A stretch of DNA of 64,000 nt from assembly GCA_001048675.1 (NCBI GenBank), contig CCKK01000020.1, forward strand, positions 186,001-250,000, read 5' to 3'. The notes under the pieces were generated by a model, which saw nothing but the letters and a program-made list of their open reading frames with translations, was not told the DNA's origin and made no database searches. Positions 1 through 9,878 of this stretch are shown here, piece after piece (within the stretch, counting starts at the first letter, position 1; the number at the start of each line of letters is the position of its first letter). This DNA comes from Vibrio diabolicus. GTDB taxonomy: Bacteria; Pseudomonadota; Gammaproteobacteria; Enterobacterales; Vibrionaceae. A program made the translations under genes and the position numbers.

Positions 1-83
1 ACTTCTTTGTCGCCACAACCCGCTAGAACAAGAGCAGAAGCGGCCGTTGCTACAGTCAAAAGACCTTTAAGGCTAAATTTCAT
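1..83 (-). CDS. metQ: MetQ, methionine-binding lipoprotein (N-terminal fragment, cut by window edge)
   Basis: Only the first 27-28 codons lie in the window. They encode a lipoprotein signal peptide: a short basic start, a hydrophobic stretch and a lipobox LVLAGC followed by GDKE. It follows metI by about 30 bases on the same strand, which is the metNIQ order. The family product captures methionine at the outer face of the inner membrane and delivers it to MetI. The identity rests on position and signal peptide; the binding domain lies outside the window. Confidence 0.85.
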   Translation of the reverse strand, partial: MKFSLKGLLTVATAASALVLAGCGDKE

Positions 84-115
84 CTTTATCTCCTTATAAT
101 TTGTATTTTCAATGC

Positions 116-793
116 TTATCTGTGGTCTACACGGCGCACCACTGCGTCACCGATAGACTGAATAATCTGTACTAGAACAATCAGCATCACGACAGTCACA
201 GCCATGATAGTTACATCGTAGCGGTGGAAACCGTAACGGATGGCTACGTCGCCGAGGCCGCCGCCGCCTACCGTACCCGCCATGGCCGAGTAGCTAACGA
301 GAGTGACTAAGGTGATCGTTACTGAGTTAACAATAGTCGGCATTGCTTCAGGTAGTAGAACTTTTGTGATGATCTGTGTTGGTGTCGCCCCCATTGATTG
401 TGCCGCTTCCACCAAGCCTGTTGGTACCTCTAACAAAGCACCTTCAATAAGACGGGCAACAAACGGAATGGCACCAATAGTCAGTGGGACGATTGCTGCG
501 GTTGTACCGATAAAGGTTCCAACTAGCATTTTTGTCACTGGAATAATCGCAACCATCAGGACGAGGAATGGCACAGAACGACCAATGTTAACGACAGCGC
601 CTAAGCTGCTATTTAGTTTGGTGTTTTCAAGTAGGCCGCCTTTCTTAGTAATATGGAGGATTACGCCTAATGGAATACCCACGGCAAAGCCGACTAATCC
701 GGCAACCGCAACCATGTAAAGCGTTTCCCACGTTGCACCTAAAAGTAGTTTGCTGTTTAAACTCAGCCATTCAGAAATTGTGTTAAAGGACAT
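116..793 (-). CDS. metI: MetI, methionine ABC transporter permease
   Basis: Inner-membrane permease subunit of the D/L-methionine importer MetNIQ. The 225-residue protein has about five hydrophobic segments. Near residues 129-148 it has the EAA-type cytoplasmic loop ([10 protein letters not shown], then LLPEAMP) that docks on the ATPase. Its length and sequence match E. coli MetI closely. A TTG two codons upstream (799) is possible, but the ATG at 793 has an AGAGG ribosome site about 9 bases upstream. It overlaps the end of metN by 11 bases, so the two are probably translationally coupled. Confidence 0.95.
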   Translation of the reverse strand: MSFNTISEWLSLNSKLLLGATWETLYMVAVAGLVGFAVGIPLGVILHITKKGGLLENTKLNSSLGAVVNIGRSVPFLVLMVAIIPVTKMLVGTFIGTTAAIVPLTIGAIPFVARLIEGALLEVPTGLVEAAQSMGATPTQIITKVLLPEAMPTIVNSVTITLVTLVSYSAMAGTVGGGGLGDVAIRYGFHRYDVTIMAVTVVMLIVLVQIIQSIGDAVVRRVDHR

Positions 794-1817
794 AACCAAG
801 TACCTCTACTTTTACGTTGTGCTTACGCAGGTATTCCAATGCTGCGTTATCATCTTCTTCGTTACCAAATAGCTCTGCGACCATCATGCCGAATTTCACG
901 CCGCCAGCGTAATCAAGATCGGAGCTCAAAATACTCACATCAATATTGTATTTACGAGAAATTTGCGACATTAACGGTGCATCGACGGTTGCGCCAGTAA
1001 ACTCTAAGCGAACCAACGGGTAGCTGCCTTCAACACGCTCTGCTTGCAGACGTGCTTGGTAATCTTCAGGAATGGATAGATCTAGCGTTGAGCGAATGAA
1101 TTGATGCGCCAGCTCCGTTTTAGGGTGCGCGAAAATATCGCCAACGGTGCCTTTCTCCACCAACTCACCACCACCGATGATCGCCACTTCGTGACAGATA
1201 CTTTTTACCACTTCCATTTCGTGGGTGATCAGTAGAATCGTGATGTTGAGTTTGCGGTTGATCTCTTTCAATAGCTCAAGGATAGATTGAGTTGTTGCAG
1301 GATCCAGTGCGCTAGTGGCTTCGTCACACAGTAGTACGCTTGGATCGGATGCCAATGCGCGAGCAATAGCCACACGTTGTTTTTGACCGCCACTTAGGTT
1401 GGACGGATAGCTTTCGTGTTTGTCGGCTAAGCCAACAAGTTTTAGTAACTCAGTGACTTTTGTTGTGATTTGCGATTTGTCTTTGCCTGCCAGTTCCAGT
1501 GGTAGCGCCACGTTATCAAACACAGTACGAGACGAAAGCAGATTAAAATGCTGGAAGATCATGCCGATGTTACGGCGCGTTTCGACCAACTGCTTTTTGC
1601 TGAGTTTTGTTAAATCAATGCCATCAACGATGATGGAGCCAGATGTTGGTGCTTCTAACATGTTTACGCAGCGGATCAGCGTACTTTTACCAGCACCAGA
1701 TGAACCGATAACACCGAAGATGGTGCCCTTGGCGATGTGTAGGTTAATGTCTTTCAGGGCAAGGATTTCCTTACTGCCTTGGTAGAACACTTTATTGACG
1801 TTTTTTATTTCTATCAT
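783..1817 (-). CDS. metN: MetN, methionine ABC transporter ATPase
   Basis: Cytoplasmic ATPase that powers methionine import. Of 344 residues, the first ~240 form an ABC domain with Walker A GSSGAGKS at 38-45, signature LSGGQ at 141-145 and Walker B VLLCDEA at 161-167. Residues ~260-340 form the C-terminal NIL/ACT-like domain, which in E. coli MetN binds methionine and inhibits transport when the cell is full. It is the first gene of metNIQ and lies behind tandem MetJ boxes, so repression by MetJ with S-adenosylmethionine is expected. Confidence 0.97.
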   Translation of the reverse strand: MIEIKNVNKVFYQGSKEILALKDINLHIAKGTIFGVIGSSGAGKSTLIRCVNMLEAPTSGSIIVDGIDLTKLSKKQLVETRRNIGMIFQHFNLLSSRTVFDNVALPLELAGKDKSQITTKVTELLKLVGLADKHESYPSNLSGGQKQRVAIARALASDPSVLLCDEATSALDPATTQSILELLKEINRKLNITILLITHEMEVVKSICHEVAIIGGGELVEKGTVGDIFAHPKTELAHQFIRSTLDLSIPEDYQARLQAERVEGSYPLVRLEFTGATVDAPLMSQISRKYNIDVSILSSDLDYAGGVKFGMMVAELFGNEEDDNAALEYLRKHNVKVEVLGYVL

Positions 1818-1938
1818 GTTTCAACCTGCCCAAAGATACGGGGAACTTCGCTGTCAAAAACGGCCTTTGACAGAACTTAATGTTGAGCTTTATCTCACTT
1901 CTCAGTTGATGCTATGGGTTAAGCAGAATGAAGTCAAT

Positions 1939-1970
1939 AGATATTTTTACGTCTAGACGTCTAAATGTAT
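1939..1970 (-). promoter_or_regulatory. Four tandem MetJ operator boxes upstream of metNIQ
   Basis: Four adjacent 8-mers match the met box AGACGTCT: AGATATTT (5/8), TTACGTCT (6/8), AGACGTCT (8/8) and AAATGTAT (5/8). MetJ dimers bind arrays of two or more such boxes cooperatively. The array lies about 120 bases upstream of the metN start in the metN-gmhB divergent gap (1818-2158). I see no other clear feature in that gap. Confidence 0.85.
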
Positions 1971-2158
1971 GGGTGTTCTGTTTTGAAGAGAATGAGGAGT
2001 AAGTTACGAGGAGAAGATAAGTGGAGAGCCCCCTCAGAATTACCGATTCTTGCCCAACAAATCAACTGTTTTGTCGAGGCCTAGAATGAATTAGATAGTG
2101 TTGAAGTTTATAAGGTATGTAATAATCTGATTAAACCGAGTTAATAGAGAAATACGTT

Positions 2159-2710
2159 TTGGCAAAACCTGCTGTTTTTATCGATCGTGATGGCGTGATA
2201 AACGTTGACCACGGCTACGTTCATGACGAACATGATTTTGAGTACATTGATGGTGTGTTTGAAGCGACGAAAGCGCTGAAAGATCAAGGTTACCTCTTAG
2301 TGCTAGTGACGAATCAATCGGGCATCGCACGTGGTAAATTCAGTGAAGACCGTTTCTTGTCTCTGACTCAATGGATGGACTGGAACTTTGTTGATCATGG
2401 TGTTGAGTTTGATGGTATCTACTACTGTCCACATCACCCTGAACATGGCATTGGGGATTACAAGCAGGATTGTGATTGCCGCAAGCCTAAACCTGGTATG
2501 TTTATCTCTGCTCGCGACTTCTTGAAAATCGACATGGAAAAATCTGTGATGATTGGTGATAAAGCCGAAGACATGATGGCAGCAGAAGCCGCGGGCGTTG
2601 GCACCAAGATTTTGGTGCGCACAGGTAAGCCTGTTACTGAGCAAGGTGAAGCATTAGCAACGGTTGTGCTTGATAGTGTTGCTGACGTGCCTGCATATCT
2701 AAAGAAATAA
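2159..2710 (+). CDS. gmhB: GmhB, D-glycero-beta-D-manno-heptose 1,7-bisphosphate 7-phosphatase
   Basis: Removes the 7-phosphate from heptose 1,7-bisphosphate in the ADP-heptose pathway for the LPS inner core. The 183-residue HAD phosphatase has the DxD nucleophile motif (D9, D11) in DRDGVIN. It also has TNQSG at 51-55, the zinc ligands C90, H92, C105 and C107 typical of GmhB, and a late GDKAEDM motif near 133. The start is TTG; no in-frame ATG would preserve the N-terminal strand before the nucleophile. It lies divergent from metN, as in E. coli. Confidence 0.95.
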   Translation: MAKPAVFIDRDGVINVDHGYVHDEHDFEYIDGVFEATKALKDQGYLLVLVTNQSGIARGKFSEDRFLSLTQWMDWNFVDHGVEFDGIYYCPHHPEHGIGDYKQDCDCRKPKPGMFISARDFLKIDMEKSVMIGDKAEDMMAAEAAGVGTKILVRTGKPVTEQGEALATVVLDSVADVPAYLKK

Positions 2711-2729
2711 TCTGCACAATTCGCATATT

Positions 2730-2757
2730 TAAGGGAAGCGTTTGCTTCCCTTTTCTC
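2730..2757 (+). terminator. Rho-independent terminator after gmhB
   Basis: AGGGAAGC and GCTTCCCT form a GC-rich hairpin with loop GTTT, followed by TTTTCTCTT, 20 bases after the gmhB stop. Confidence 0.85.
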
Positions 2758-2813
2758 TTATTACTGTTAAAGTTCAGTCACCTAAGCATTCATCCATTCT
2801 AGTTTGATCACTT

Positions 2814-3761
2814 ATGAGCAAAAAACTCACCATTCTTGATATCGCGAAATTGGCAGGCGTTGGCAAATCAACAGTAAGCCGTGTGCTTACCAACGATCCA
2901 AAAGTGAAACCTCAAACGCGAGAGAAAGTAGAGCAAATCATTCGTGAATCTGGTTATGTACCGTCCAAATCTGCGCAATCAATGCGTGGCGGTAGCCAAA
3001 AAGTCATTGGTGTTATCATCTCCCGTCTGGACTCACCATCAGAAAATCGCGCCGTTGGTACAATGCTCAATGCATTGTATTCCGCTGGTTATGATGCGGT
3101 GATCATGGAGAGTCAGTTTGACCGAGACAAAACCAATGAGCACTTGAGTGTGCTTAAGCGTCGCAATGTGGATGGCGTGATTGTATTTGGCTTTACTGGA
3201 TGCGATGAGCAAGCCTTAGCCGAGTGGGGCAATCGCATTGTGGTGATTGCGATGGATACCGATAACGTCTCTTCCATCAATTATGATAACCAAGGCGTGA
3301 TAGACATGGCTTTGTCTCACCTTGAGCAGCAATCTTTATCTCGCATTGCTTATATTGGTGTTGATCCCGAAGATAAAACCACAGGCTTGGCTCGTTTAAA
3401 TGCTTACAAAGCTTGGTGTCAGCGCAAGCAACTTACGCCTTGCTTCCAAACCGGTAAGCTTAGCCATGAAAGTGCTTATCAGCTGGTGGACCACGTTCTC
3501 AATGCAGACACGCAAGCCATTGTGTGTGCCAGCGATACCATTGCATTGGGCGTAATCAAGCGTCTTCAAGAGTTAGGTCGTGAAGACGTGGTCGTGACAG
3601 GCGTGGGTGGTAACGAGTTGCTGTCTTTCCTTTTCCCTAAAGTATTTAGTGTCGATCCTGGTTATACCCTTGCGGGTGAAAAGTCCGCTAAAATGCTGAT
3701 TAATCAATTAAATGGCGATGAAGAAGTCGTTCACTTCACTCAACAACCTATTTGCCGCTAA
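2814..3761 (+). CDS. treR: TreR, LacI-family trehalose operon repressor
   Basis: A 315-residue LacI-family regulator. The N-terminal helix-turn-helix (residues ~5-26, TILDIAKLAGVGKSTVSRVL) and hinge helix are followed by a periplasmic-binding-protein-like effector domain. It sits directly upstream of treB and treC in the same direction, and two palindromes of the type expected for TreR lie between it and treB. In E. coli, TreR is induced by trehalose 6-phosphate and antagonised by trehalose. Length and N-terminus match the family. Confidence 0.95.
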   Translation: MSKKLTILDIAKLAGVGKSTVSRVLTNDPKVKPQTREKVEQIIRESGYVPSKSAQSMRGGSQKVIGVIISRLDSPSENRAVGTMLNALYSAGYDAVIMESQFDRDKTNEHLSVLKRRNVDGVIVFGFTGCDEQALAEWGNRIVVIAMDTDNVSSINYDNQGVIDMALSHLEQQSLSRIAYIGVDPEDKTTGLARLNAYKAWCQRKQLTPCFQTGKLSHESAYQLVDHVLNADTQAIVCASDTIALGVIKRLQELGREDVVVTGVGGNELLSFLFPKVFSVDPGYTLAGEKSAKMLINQLNGDEEVVHFTQQPICR

Positions 3762-3812
3762 TCCACACTACAACGGTTTGCTCTAAAATTATACTGTGAT
3801 CATTCTCAATTA

Positions 3813-3828
3813 ATGGGACTGTTCCCAT
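3813..3828 (+). promoter_or_regulatory. Candidate TreR operator 1
   Basis: ATGGGACTGTTCCCAT is an almost perfect 16-base inverted repeat. It shares GGGA and TTCCC half-sites with the known TreR operator type. It lies between treR and treB, 56 bases centre to centre from the second copy. Confidence 0.75.
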
Positions 3829-3868
3829 TTTGTTTTTTGTCTTTGAATGGCAATATTAAAATTAAGAA

Positions 3869-3884
3869 ATGGGAATGTTCCCAT
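3869..3884 (+). promoter_or_regulatory. Candidate TreR operator 2
   Basis: ATGGGAATGTTCCCAT, flanked by AA and TT, is a near-perfect palindrome. It lies about 54 bases before the treB start, where a repressor would block transcription. It matches the copy at 3813-3828 except at two central positions. Confidence 0.8.
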
Positions 3885-3937
3885 TTATAAAAATAAAATG
3901 ATGAATCGAATGTATCCAATACAGGGTGGACAAAGTT

Positions 3938-5362
3938 ATGAGTAAGATTGCGCGTAAAGACGTGGAGCGTCTTATTGAGCTGGTCGGGGGGCCGGACAAT
4001 ATTGCCAGTGTAAGCCACTGTTTAACTCGCTTGCGTTTTGTTCTAAACGATACGGACAAAGCAGATACAAAACAGTTAGAAGCATTACCGATGGTGAAGG
4101 GCTGCTTTACCAACGCAGGTCAATTCCAAGTCGTCATCGGCACTGAAGTTGATGAGGTTTACAAAGTACTGATCGAGCTAAGCGGTAAAAGTGAAGCGAG
4201 CAAAGACGAATCCAAGAATGCTGCTCGCCAAAACATGAATATCGTTGAGCGTGGTATTTCCCACCTTGCAGAAATCTTTGTACCACTGTTGCCTGCGATC
4301 ATTACTGGTGGTTTGATTCTTGGTTTCCGTAATGTGATTGGCGACATCAAAATGTTTGATGGTCAAACCCTAACGGAAATCAGTCAGTTTTGGGCGACTG
4401 TTCACTCATTCCTATGGTTAATTGGTGAAGCGATTTTCTTCTTCCTACCCGTTGGTGTGTGTTGGTCGACCGTGAAAAAGCTCGGCGGGACACCGATTCT
4501 GGGTATCACGCTTGGTGTGACATTGGTTTCGCCGCAGTTAATGAACGCCTACCTGATTGGTAAGCAAGTACCTGAAGTGTGGGACTTTGGGTTGTTTGCG
4601 ATTGAGAAAGTCGGTTACCAAGCGCAGGTGATTCCCGCGATGTTAGCAGGTATCGCACTGGCGTTTATCGAAACACGCTTAAAACGCATTATTCCATCTT
4701 ATCTGTACCTCGTGGTGGTGCCGTTTGTTTCCATCATTGTGTCTGTGATTTTAGCGCACTCAATCATTGGCCCATTTGGTCGCATGTTGGGTGATGGCGT
4801 AGCATTCGCAGCAAAAGCGGCCATGACCGGTGACTTTGCGATGATTGGTTCAACCATCTTCGGCTTCTTATACGCGCCACTTGTGATCACAGGTATCCAC
4901 CACACAACCAACGCCGTTGACTTGCAGTTGATGCAAGAATTGGGTGGCACGCCGATTTGGCCTTTGATTGCACTATCGAACATTGCTCAAGCATCGGCAG
5001 TGGTTGGCATCATTATCATCAGTAAAAAGCAGGATGAGCGTGAAATCTCAGTGCCAGCAGCGATTTCTGCCTACCTTGGCGTAACGGAGCCGGCGATGTA
5101 CGGCATCAACTTGAAATACAAGTTCCCAATGTTGAGTGCGATGATCGGTAGTGCATGTGCTGCTGCTATCTGTGGTAGTGCGGGCGTCATGGCGAACGGT
5201 ATCGGTGTGGGCGGCTTGCCAGGAATCTTATCTATCCAGCCGCAGTTCTGGGGCATCTTTGCTCTGGCGATGTTGGTCGCGATGGTGGTACCCGCTGCAT
5301 TAACGTTACTTCTTTATAAGCGTGCGCAAGCGAAAGGTGAGCTTGAGGCGGCAAACGCGTAA
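3938..5362 (+). CDS. treB: TreB, trehalose-specific PTS enzyme IIBC
   Basis: Imports trehalose and phosphorylates it to trehalose 6-phosphate. The 474-residue protein has an N-terminal EIIB domain with the phosphorylated cysteine C28 in SVSHCLTRLRF. The EIIC membrane domain follows, with about ten hydrophobic segments and the GIHHTTNAVD and GVTEPAMYG motifs. There is no EIIA domain, so it should use the general EIIA-Glc. The open frame extends to a GTG at 3926, but ATG 3938 has an AGGGTGG ribosome site at suitable spacing and matches the E. coli N-terminus. Confidence 0.96.
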   Translation: MSKIARKDVERLIELVGGPDNIASVSHCLTRLRFVLNDTDKADTKQLEALPMVKGCFTNAGQFQVVIGTEVDEVYKVLIELSGKSEASKDESKNAARQNMNIVERGISHLAEIFVPLLPAIITGGLILGFRNVIGDIKMFDGQTLTEISQFWATVHSFLWLIGEAIFFFLPVGVCWSTVKKLGGTPILGITLGVTLVSPQLMNAYLIGKQVPEVWDFGLFAIEKVGYQAQVIPAMLAGIALAFIETRLKRIIPSYLYLVVVPFVSIIVSVILAHSIIGPFGRMLGDGVAFAAKAAMTGDFAMIGSTIFGFLYAPLVITGIHHTTNAVDLQLMQELGGTPIWPLIALSNIAQASAVVGIIIISKKQDEREISVPAAISAYLGVTEPAMYGINLKYKFPMLSAMIGSACAAAICGSAGVMANGIGVGGLPGILSIQPQFWGIFALAMLVAMVVPAALTLLLYKRAQAKGELEAANA

Positions 5363-5449
5363 TTCAATTTGAGGCAGTGACTTGGCTGCCTCCTCCTATT
5401 TTTCTTTTCAAATTTTAAGTTTCCGATTACTGGTAAGTGAGTGTTAGAA

Positions 5450-7135
5450 ATGGCTATGACCAAGCATGATGAGAGCTGGTGGAAAACCGCAACCATCTAT
5501 CAAATTTACCCAAAAAGCTTTTGTGACAGCGGCAGTAAAGGCACGGGCGATATTAAAGGGATCATTTCTAAACTGGATTATCTAAAACACCTCGGTGTGG
5601 ATGCGATTTGGCTGACGCCAGTGTATCAGTCTCCAATGGTTGATAACGGTTATGACATCTCCGATTACTACGCGGTCAACCCCGAGTTCGGCACGATGCA
5701 AGATTTCGATACCCTGTTGGCAGAGGCTCATCAGTTGGGCATTCGAATCATCATGGACATCGTGGTCAACCATACTTCGACTGAGCATCATTGGTTCCAA
5801 TCCGCGTTAGGGGACAAAAACAGCCCATACCGTGATTACTACATCTGGAAAGATCCGGTTGATGGCGCAGAGCCCAACAACTGGCAATCGAAGTTTGGAG
5901 GCAATGCTTGGAAATTGGATGAAGCGACAGGGCAGTACTACTTGCACCTTTTTGCTAAAGAGCAGGCGGACTTAAACTGGGAAAACCCAGTGGTGCGTGA
6001 AGAAGTGAAAGAAGTCATCAGCTTCTGGGCAGACAAAGGCGTGGATGGTTTCCGTCTTGATGTCATCAACCTGATTTCTAAACAACAAGATTTCCCAAGC
6101 GATGATATTGGCGATGGCCGTCGTTTCTATACTGATGGTCCTCGCGTGCACGAATATCTGCAAGAAATCAGCGAAGCCGTGTTCCAAAAGTACGGCAGCG
6201 TGACGGTGGGTGAAATGTCTTCCACCACGCTAGAGCACTGCCAGCAATACTCTTCGCTAGACGGCAAAGAGCTATCCATGGTGTTCAACTTCCACCACCT
6301 GAAAGTGGATTATCCGAATGGTGAAAAATGGACCAAAGCGCCGTTTGATTTCATTCAGTTAAAGCAGATCTTCAACCATTGGCAAACGGGCTTAAATGGC
6401 AAAGGGTGGGGGGCGCTGTTCTGGTGTAACCACGACCAACCTCGTGTGGTCAGCCGCTTAGGCGATGATAAACAATACCGCGTCGAATCAGCCAAAATGT
6501 TGGCGGCGTCTGTACACATGATGCAAGGCACACCTTATGTTTACCAAGGTGAAGAGATTGGTATGATCAACCCAGGTTACACTGATATCAGCCAGTACCG
6601 CGACGTAGAAAGCACCAACATGTACGACATCATGGTCAACCGTGATGGCGTATCACACGAGGAGATGATGGCGATTTTGGCGCAGAAGTCGCGTGATAAC
6701 TCACGTACGCCAATGCAATGGAACAGCCAAAAGCACGCCGGTTTTACCGAAGGAACACCGTGGCTTGAAGTGGCGCAGAACTACTCTGAAATCAACGCAG
6801 AAGCTGCGGTTGCTGATTTAAACTCGGTGTTCTATTTCTACAAACGTTTAATTGAGCTACGTAAACAGGTTCCGGTGATCACCGATGGCCGTTATGAAGA
6901 TTTATTGCCAGAGCATCAACGCATTTTTGCTTACGCTCGCCAGAACGACAAACAAACGCTGCTGTGTATCAACAATTACTACGCTGAAGAGGTGGAATGC
7001 GTTCTGCCAGAGCGTTTTGATATGAGTAAAGCGAAAAACTTGCTATCTAACTATCAAAACTCAGCGAGTGCAGTCGCGTCAAACCATCAAGTATTACGAC
7101 CTTACGAAACTCGTATTTTATTGATAGAAGAATAA
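5450..7135 (+). CDS. treC: TreC, alpha,alpha-phosphotrehalase
   Basis: Hydrolyses cytoplasmic trehalose 6-phosphate to glucose and glucose 6-phosphate, completing the pathway begun by TreB. It is a GH13 (alpha-amylase-type) enzyme of about 561 residues. Visible motifs are DIVVNHTS, DGFRLDVIN (nucleophile Asp), TVGEMSS (acid/base Glu) and WCNHDQPR. It aligns throughout with E. coli TreC. The start is uncertain among GTG 5441, ATG 5450 and ATG 5456, and the upstream ribosome site (AAGTGAG) is weak. The treB-treC gap of under 90 bases implies one operon. Confidence 0.95.
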   Translation: MAMTKHDESWWKTATIYQIYPKSFCDSGSKGTGDIKGIISKLDYLKHLGVDAIWLTPVYQSPMVDNGYDISDYYAVNPEFGTMQDFDTLLAEAHQLGIRIIMDIVVNHTSTEHHWFQSALGDKNSPYRDYYIWKDPVDGAEPNNWQSKFGGNAWKLDEATGQYYLHLFAKEQADLNWENPVVREEVKEVISFWADKGVDGFRLDVINLISKQQDFPSDDIGDGRRFYTDGPRVHEYLQEISEAVFQKYGSVTVGEMSSTTLEHCQQYSSLDGKELSMVFNFHHLKVDYPNGEKWTKAPFDFIQLKQIFNHWQTGLNGKGWGALFWCNHDQPRVVSRLGDDKQYRVESAKMLAASVHMMQGTPYVYQGEEIGMINPGYTDISQYRDVESTNMYDIMVNRDGVSHEEMMAILAQKSRDNSRTPMQWNSQKHAGFTEGTPWLEVAQNYSEINAEAAVADLNSVFYFYKRLIELRKQVPVITDGRYEDLLPEHQRIFAYARQNDKQTLLCINNYYAEEVECVLPERFDMSKAKNLLSNYQNSASAVASNHQVLRPYETRILLIEE

Positions 7136-7171
7136 ACTCGGGTGTCACCCCCTAAGATTGATGTTCGAGAT

Positions 7172-7205
7172 AAAGGCTTTGGTGTGCTCCCCAAAGCCTT
7201 TTTTA
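7172..7205 (+). terminator. Terminator after treC
   Basis: AAAGGCTTTGG and CCAAAGCCTTT form a long hairpin followed by TTTTAT, 36 bases after the treC stop. Confidence 0.88.
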
Positions 7206-7236
7206 TTGAGATGCGAGATACTTGTGGAGTACAGGC

Positions 7237-8136
7237 TTATTTTGTTTCAATTGCTGTTAGCAGCACTTTCTCTTCGTTGATTTGTACTTGTTGTACTTTT
7301 AGCAGCTCGATTTGCTCAATCAGACCTAAGCTCGGGTTAAACCAACGTTCTGCCGAAGTGGCGAACTCCATTGAGTCCATACCATCGCAGTTTAGGTTGT
7401 AAGTATTCTCTTCCGTCAGGTACGCCGCTTCAATTTTCTTGCTTGAAATCGAGAACGTTTTACGTACGCCAGTCTCTCGGATTTGCTGCTGCCAAACCAC
7501 TTGGCAAGATGCTGTCATTGGCAGGTTTTGCACCCACTCATGATCTTCAAAACTGTCTAGTAGGTTGTGAACTGCGTAGCCTGTTAGAGTGGTTTGCAGA
7601 GATATGGTCTCTTCACCGATATCAATGTTCGGGCTTTTCTCTTTTACGTCGTCACCGTTGAGACGGAAAATAGGGCTGCTGTGCATCAGCATGGCAACAA
7701 ACTGCTGGTTAATGGAATAAGCGTCGGTGACTTCATGAAGTGCGCCATCAGAGCCTGCAAAATAAAGTGTATTGCTCTCTTCATCGTCGTTGTACTGTTC
7801 GTCAGAATAGTAGAACTGTTTGGCGCCGTAGTTCACCAAGTCATTAACCAACAGGACCATTGCCTCACTGTTTGGGATTTGTGCCAACGCTGCCAACAAT
7901 TGCTCGTTATCCATCGCTTGGAAGCTCAGTTTCATCTCGCCTTCAGGTTGGCCATCCAGGCTAAACGCGTAGTTTAGTTGTGTGCTTGGCGTGGGAGCGA
8001 AGATTGAGTGTTGAATCGCGACGTCGAAACTTTCTTGAGGCACTTTGTTTGGATTAGCACTGCCAGAAGACGAACCACCGCCACAGCCGTAAAGAGCCAG
8101 AGTTGCTGCTGCGATAAGCGTCATTTTGTTTAGCAT
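7237..8136 (-). CDS. Putative lipoprotein of unknown function
   Basis: I do not recognise the family. The 299-residue product starts with a lipoprotein-like signal: hydrophobic residues 5-16, then YGC with C18 as candidate lipidated cysteine. A Gly/Ser-rich linker (GGGSSSGSANP) follows. The remainder is soluble, acidic and free of membrane segments, with cysteines near residues 208 and 249. It is probably attached to the envelope. It lies 131 bases downstream of a CadC-like membrane regulator on the same strand, so the two may be linked functionally; that is inference from position only. Confidence 0.75.
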   Translation of the reverse strand: MLNKMTLIAAATLALYGCGGGSSSGSANPNKVPQESFDVAIQHSIFAPTPSTQLNYAFSLDGQPEGEMKLSFQAMDNEQLLAALAQIPNSEAMVLLVNDLVNYGAKQFYYSDEQYNDDEESNTLYFAGSDGALHEVTDAYSINQQFVAMLMHSSPIFRLNGDDVKEKSPNIDIGEETISLQTTLTGYAVHNLLDSFEDHEWVQNLPMTASCQVVWQQQIRETGVRKTFSISSKKIEAAYLTEENTYNLNCDGMDSMEFATSAERWFNPSLGLIEQIELLKVQQVQINEEKVLLTAIETK

Positions 8137-8267
8137 GGTTTACATTCCTGATTGATTAGGCCGCTTCATGTTGGGCCGTTGCTTGAATGCGAGCATGCTA
8201 AGTTTAGTGAGCTAAAAAGGGCAAAAAACAAAAGCTAATAGGGCTTAATGAAAGCTTAATTTTATAT

Positions 8268-9788
8268 TTAAGTATTTGTTTTATTTGGGCTTATTTCGTT
8301 AGCTACGTTGGTGCAATACTCGTTGATGAGCGCTTTCCATCGGCTGATAATTTCTTGATCGGTCAAACTGACATGCAACGTTTTCCATGGTTGAAGGCAA
8401 GTCTCTTTCGATTCAGATTGAGAAAGACGTTCAAACAATGTCTCGGACGGTAAAACGCGCAGCAGTGCCACCAGTGATTCCATGTAGTTGAGACGGAACT
8501 GTTCGAGTTTGTTTTGTTTATAAGCGATGTGAGACACAAACGTATAAATCAGCGCGTTTTGAATACGTGAGTCGCCATCTGGAGTGGTCAGCAGAACTTT
8601 TGCTCGGTCTAGGTTACCTAGTTTGAAATGCAATACGCCCAACCAGAGGCTTAGCTCATCTGGCAAAACATCGAACGACGACTGCACTTGCGTCAAATAC
8701 GCCTCCAGCTTTTGAGGTTCTTGCTCGTACAAAGCGAGATGCCTTGCGGTTGTGATAGCTGCAAACTCATCAGCTTGTTGTAGAGGTTGGTTAGAAAAGA
8801 CATTCTCAAACAGCATTTTTTGGTGAACGTCTGACAGTTGCCATGTGCTTGCCGAAGGTGCAGGCAAGTTGAAGTATTGCGCGACATCTGAGTGAATTTG
8901 GAAGATATCCGATTGTAGGTCGGATAAGTGCAGTGTGTATTCGTTGCGAAACGCCAGTTTCCCCGTCGCAGGATAAATAAGGTTCATCTGAGCTTTCAAG
9001 GTGCCTTGCTCTGCGCCGTCTTTTAACTCTATGTTGAGTTCGTAATCACTGGTCTGCATGTTTCGCGCGCCAGGGAAATACGGCGTATGACCGATAGGAT
9101 CAAGAAAGTAACTGGGAGCGTCTTGGTTGGCGATGTCGGTGTATGGATATTCGACCTGTTGTTGCAGCAAGATGGCTTTGACCAGTATGCGATACTTTCT
9201 TGCTTGGGAGCCAATCGCATCGACACGGTTGAGCAGCAGTTCGACTTTGGGGATAAGTAACTGATGACGTGTTTGTTGCGTTGAAATCTCTTGGCGTTGC
9301 CATAACAAGCTTGCGAGCGTCACGCTACAAACCGTAAGTACGGCACATAAGCTATAAGCAAAAATCAGCTTGATGTTCTTACGGTTCGTAACTTGAGCTG
9401 TGATAACGCGTCGATGGTTTTTCGCTGGTGGCACTAAACGGATATTCGCTGGGTTTAGAAAGTAACCTTTGCGAGGATAAGTGACCAAGAGCTTAGTCGC
9501 ATCGTACTCGGGGAGATGCTGTTGTAGCAGCGCACGTAAGGTGCTAATGCGGTTAGTGAGTACATTCTTAGAGATGAATTTGCTCTGCCAAATAGTTTCG
9601 ATAATGGTATCGGCAGAAAGCGGATGTCCCACGCTGGTTAGCAGCAGCTCTAATAACTCAATGGTACGAGGTTCGAGATCAATCGCGACAGTGTCTTGAT
9701 GAAGAGTTTGTGTCTTCGGATTATAGACCAACTCGCCAATCGTAATACAACTGTGAGTTTGTTTGGCTTGTTGCAAAAAATCGCGCAT
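8268..9788 (-). CDS. CadC/ToxR-like membrane-anchored winged-helix transcriptional regulator
   Basis: A 506-residue one-component regulator of unknown target. Residues ~14-112 form an OmpR/PhoB-type winged helix: LEPRTIELLELLL, NVLTNRISTLRALL and a closing TYPRKGYFL wing. Residues ~141-163 form a single transmembrane helix. About 340 residues follow on the presumed periplasmic side, rich in alpha-helical, TPR-like segments in the last 150. This is the layout of CadC and ToxR. No accessory ToxS-like gene is adjacent; the nearest downstream gene is the lipoprotein at 7237. Confidence 0.88.
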   Translation of the reverse strand: MRDFLQQAKQTHSCITIGELVYNPKTQTLHQDTVAIDLEPRTIELLELLLTSVGHPLSADTIIETIWQSKFISKNVLTNRISTLRALLQQHLPEYDATKLLVTYPRKGYFLNPANIRLVPPAKNHRRVITAQVTNRKNIKLIFAYSLCAVLTVCSVTLASLLWQRQEISTQQTRHQLLIPKVELLLNRVDAIGSQARKYRILVKAILLQQQVEYPYTDIANQDAPSYFLDPIGHTPYFPGARNMQTSDYELNIELKDGAEQGTLKAQMNLIYPATGKLAFRNEYTLHLSDLQSDIFQIHSDVAQYFNLPAPSASTWQLSDVHQKMLFENVFSNQPLQQADEFAAITTARHLALYEQEPQKLEAYLTQVQSSFDVLPDELSLWLGVLHFKLGNLDRAKVLLTTPDGDSRIQNALIYTFVSHIAYKQNKLEQFRLNYMESLVALLRVLPSETLFERLSQSESKETCLQPWKTLHVSLTDQEIISRWKALINEYCTNVANEISPNKTNT

Positions 9789-9878
9789 ACCGCACCGCGT
9801 TATTTGGAAATGGCGAAATATTATATAGCGATTGGAGCGCGAAATCTTATAAATTGCGCTCCAATTATCATCAAAAGT

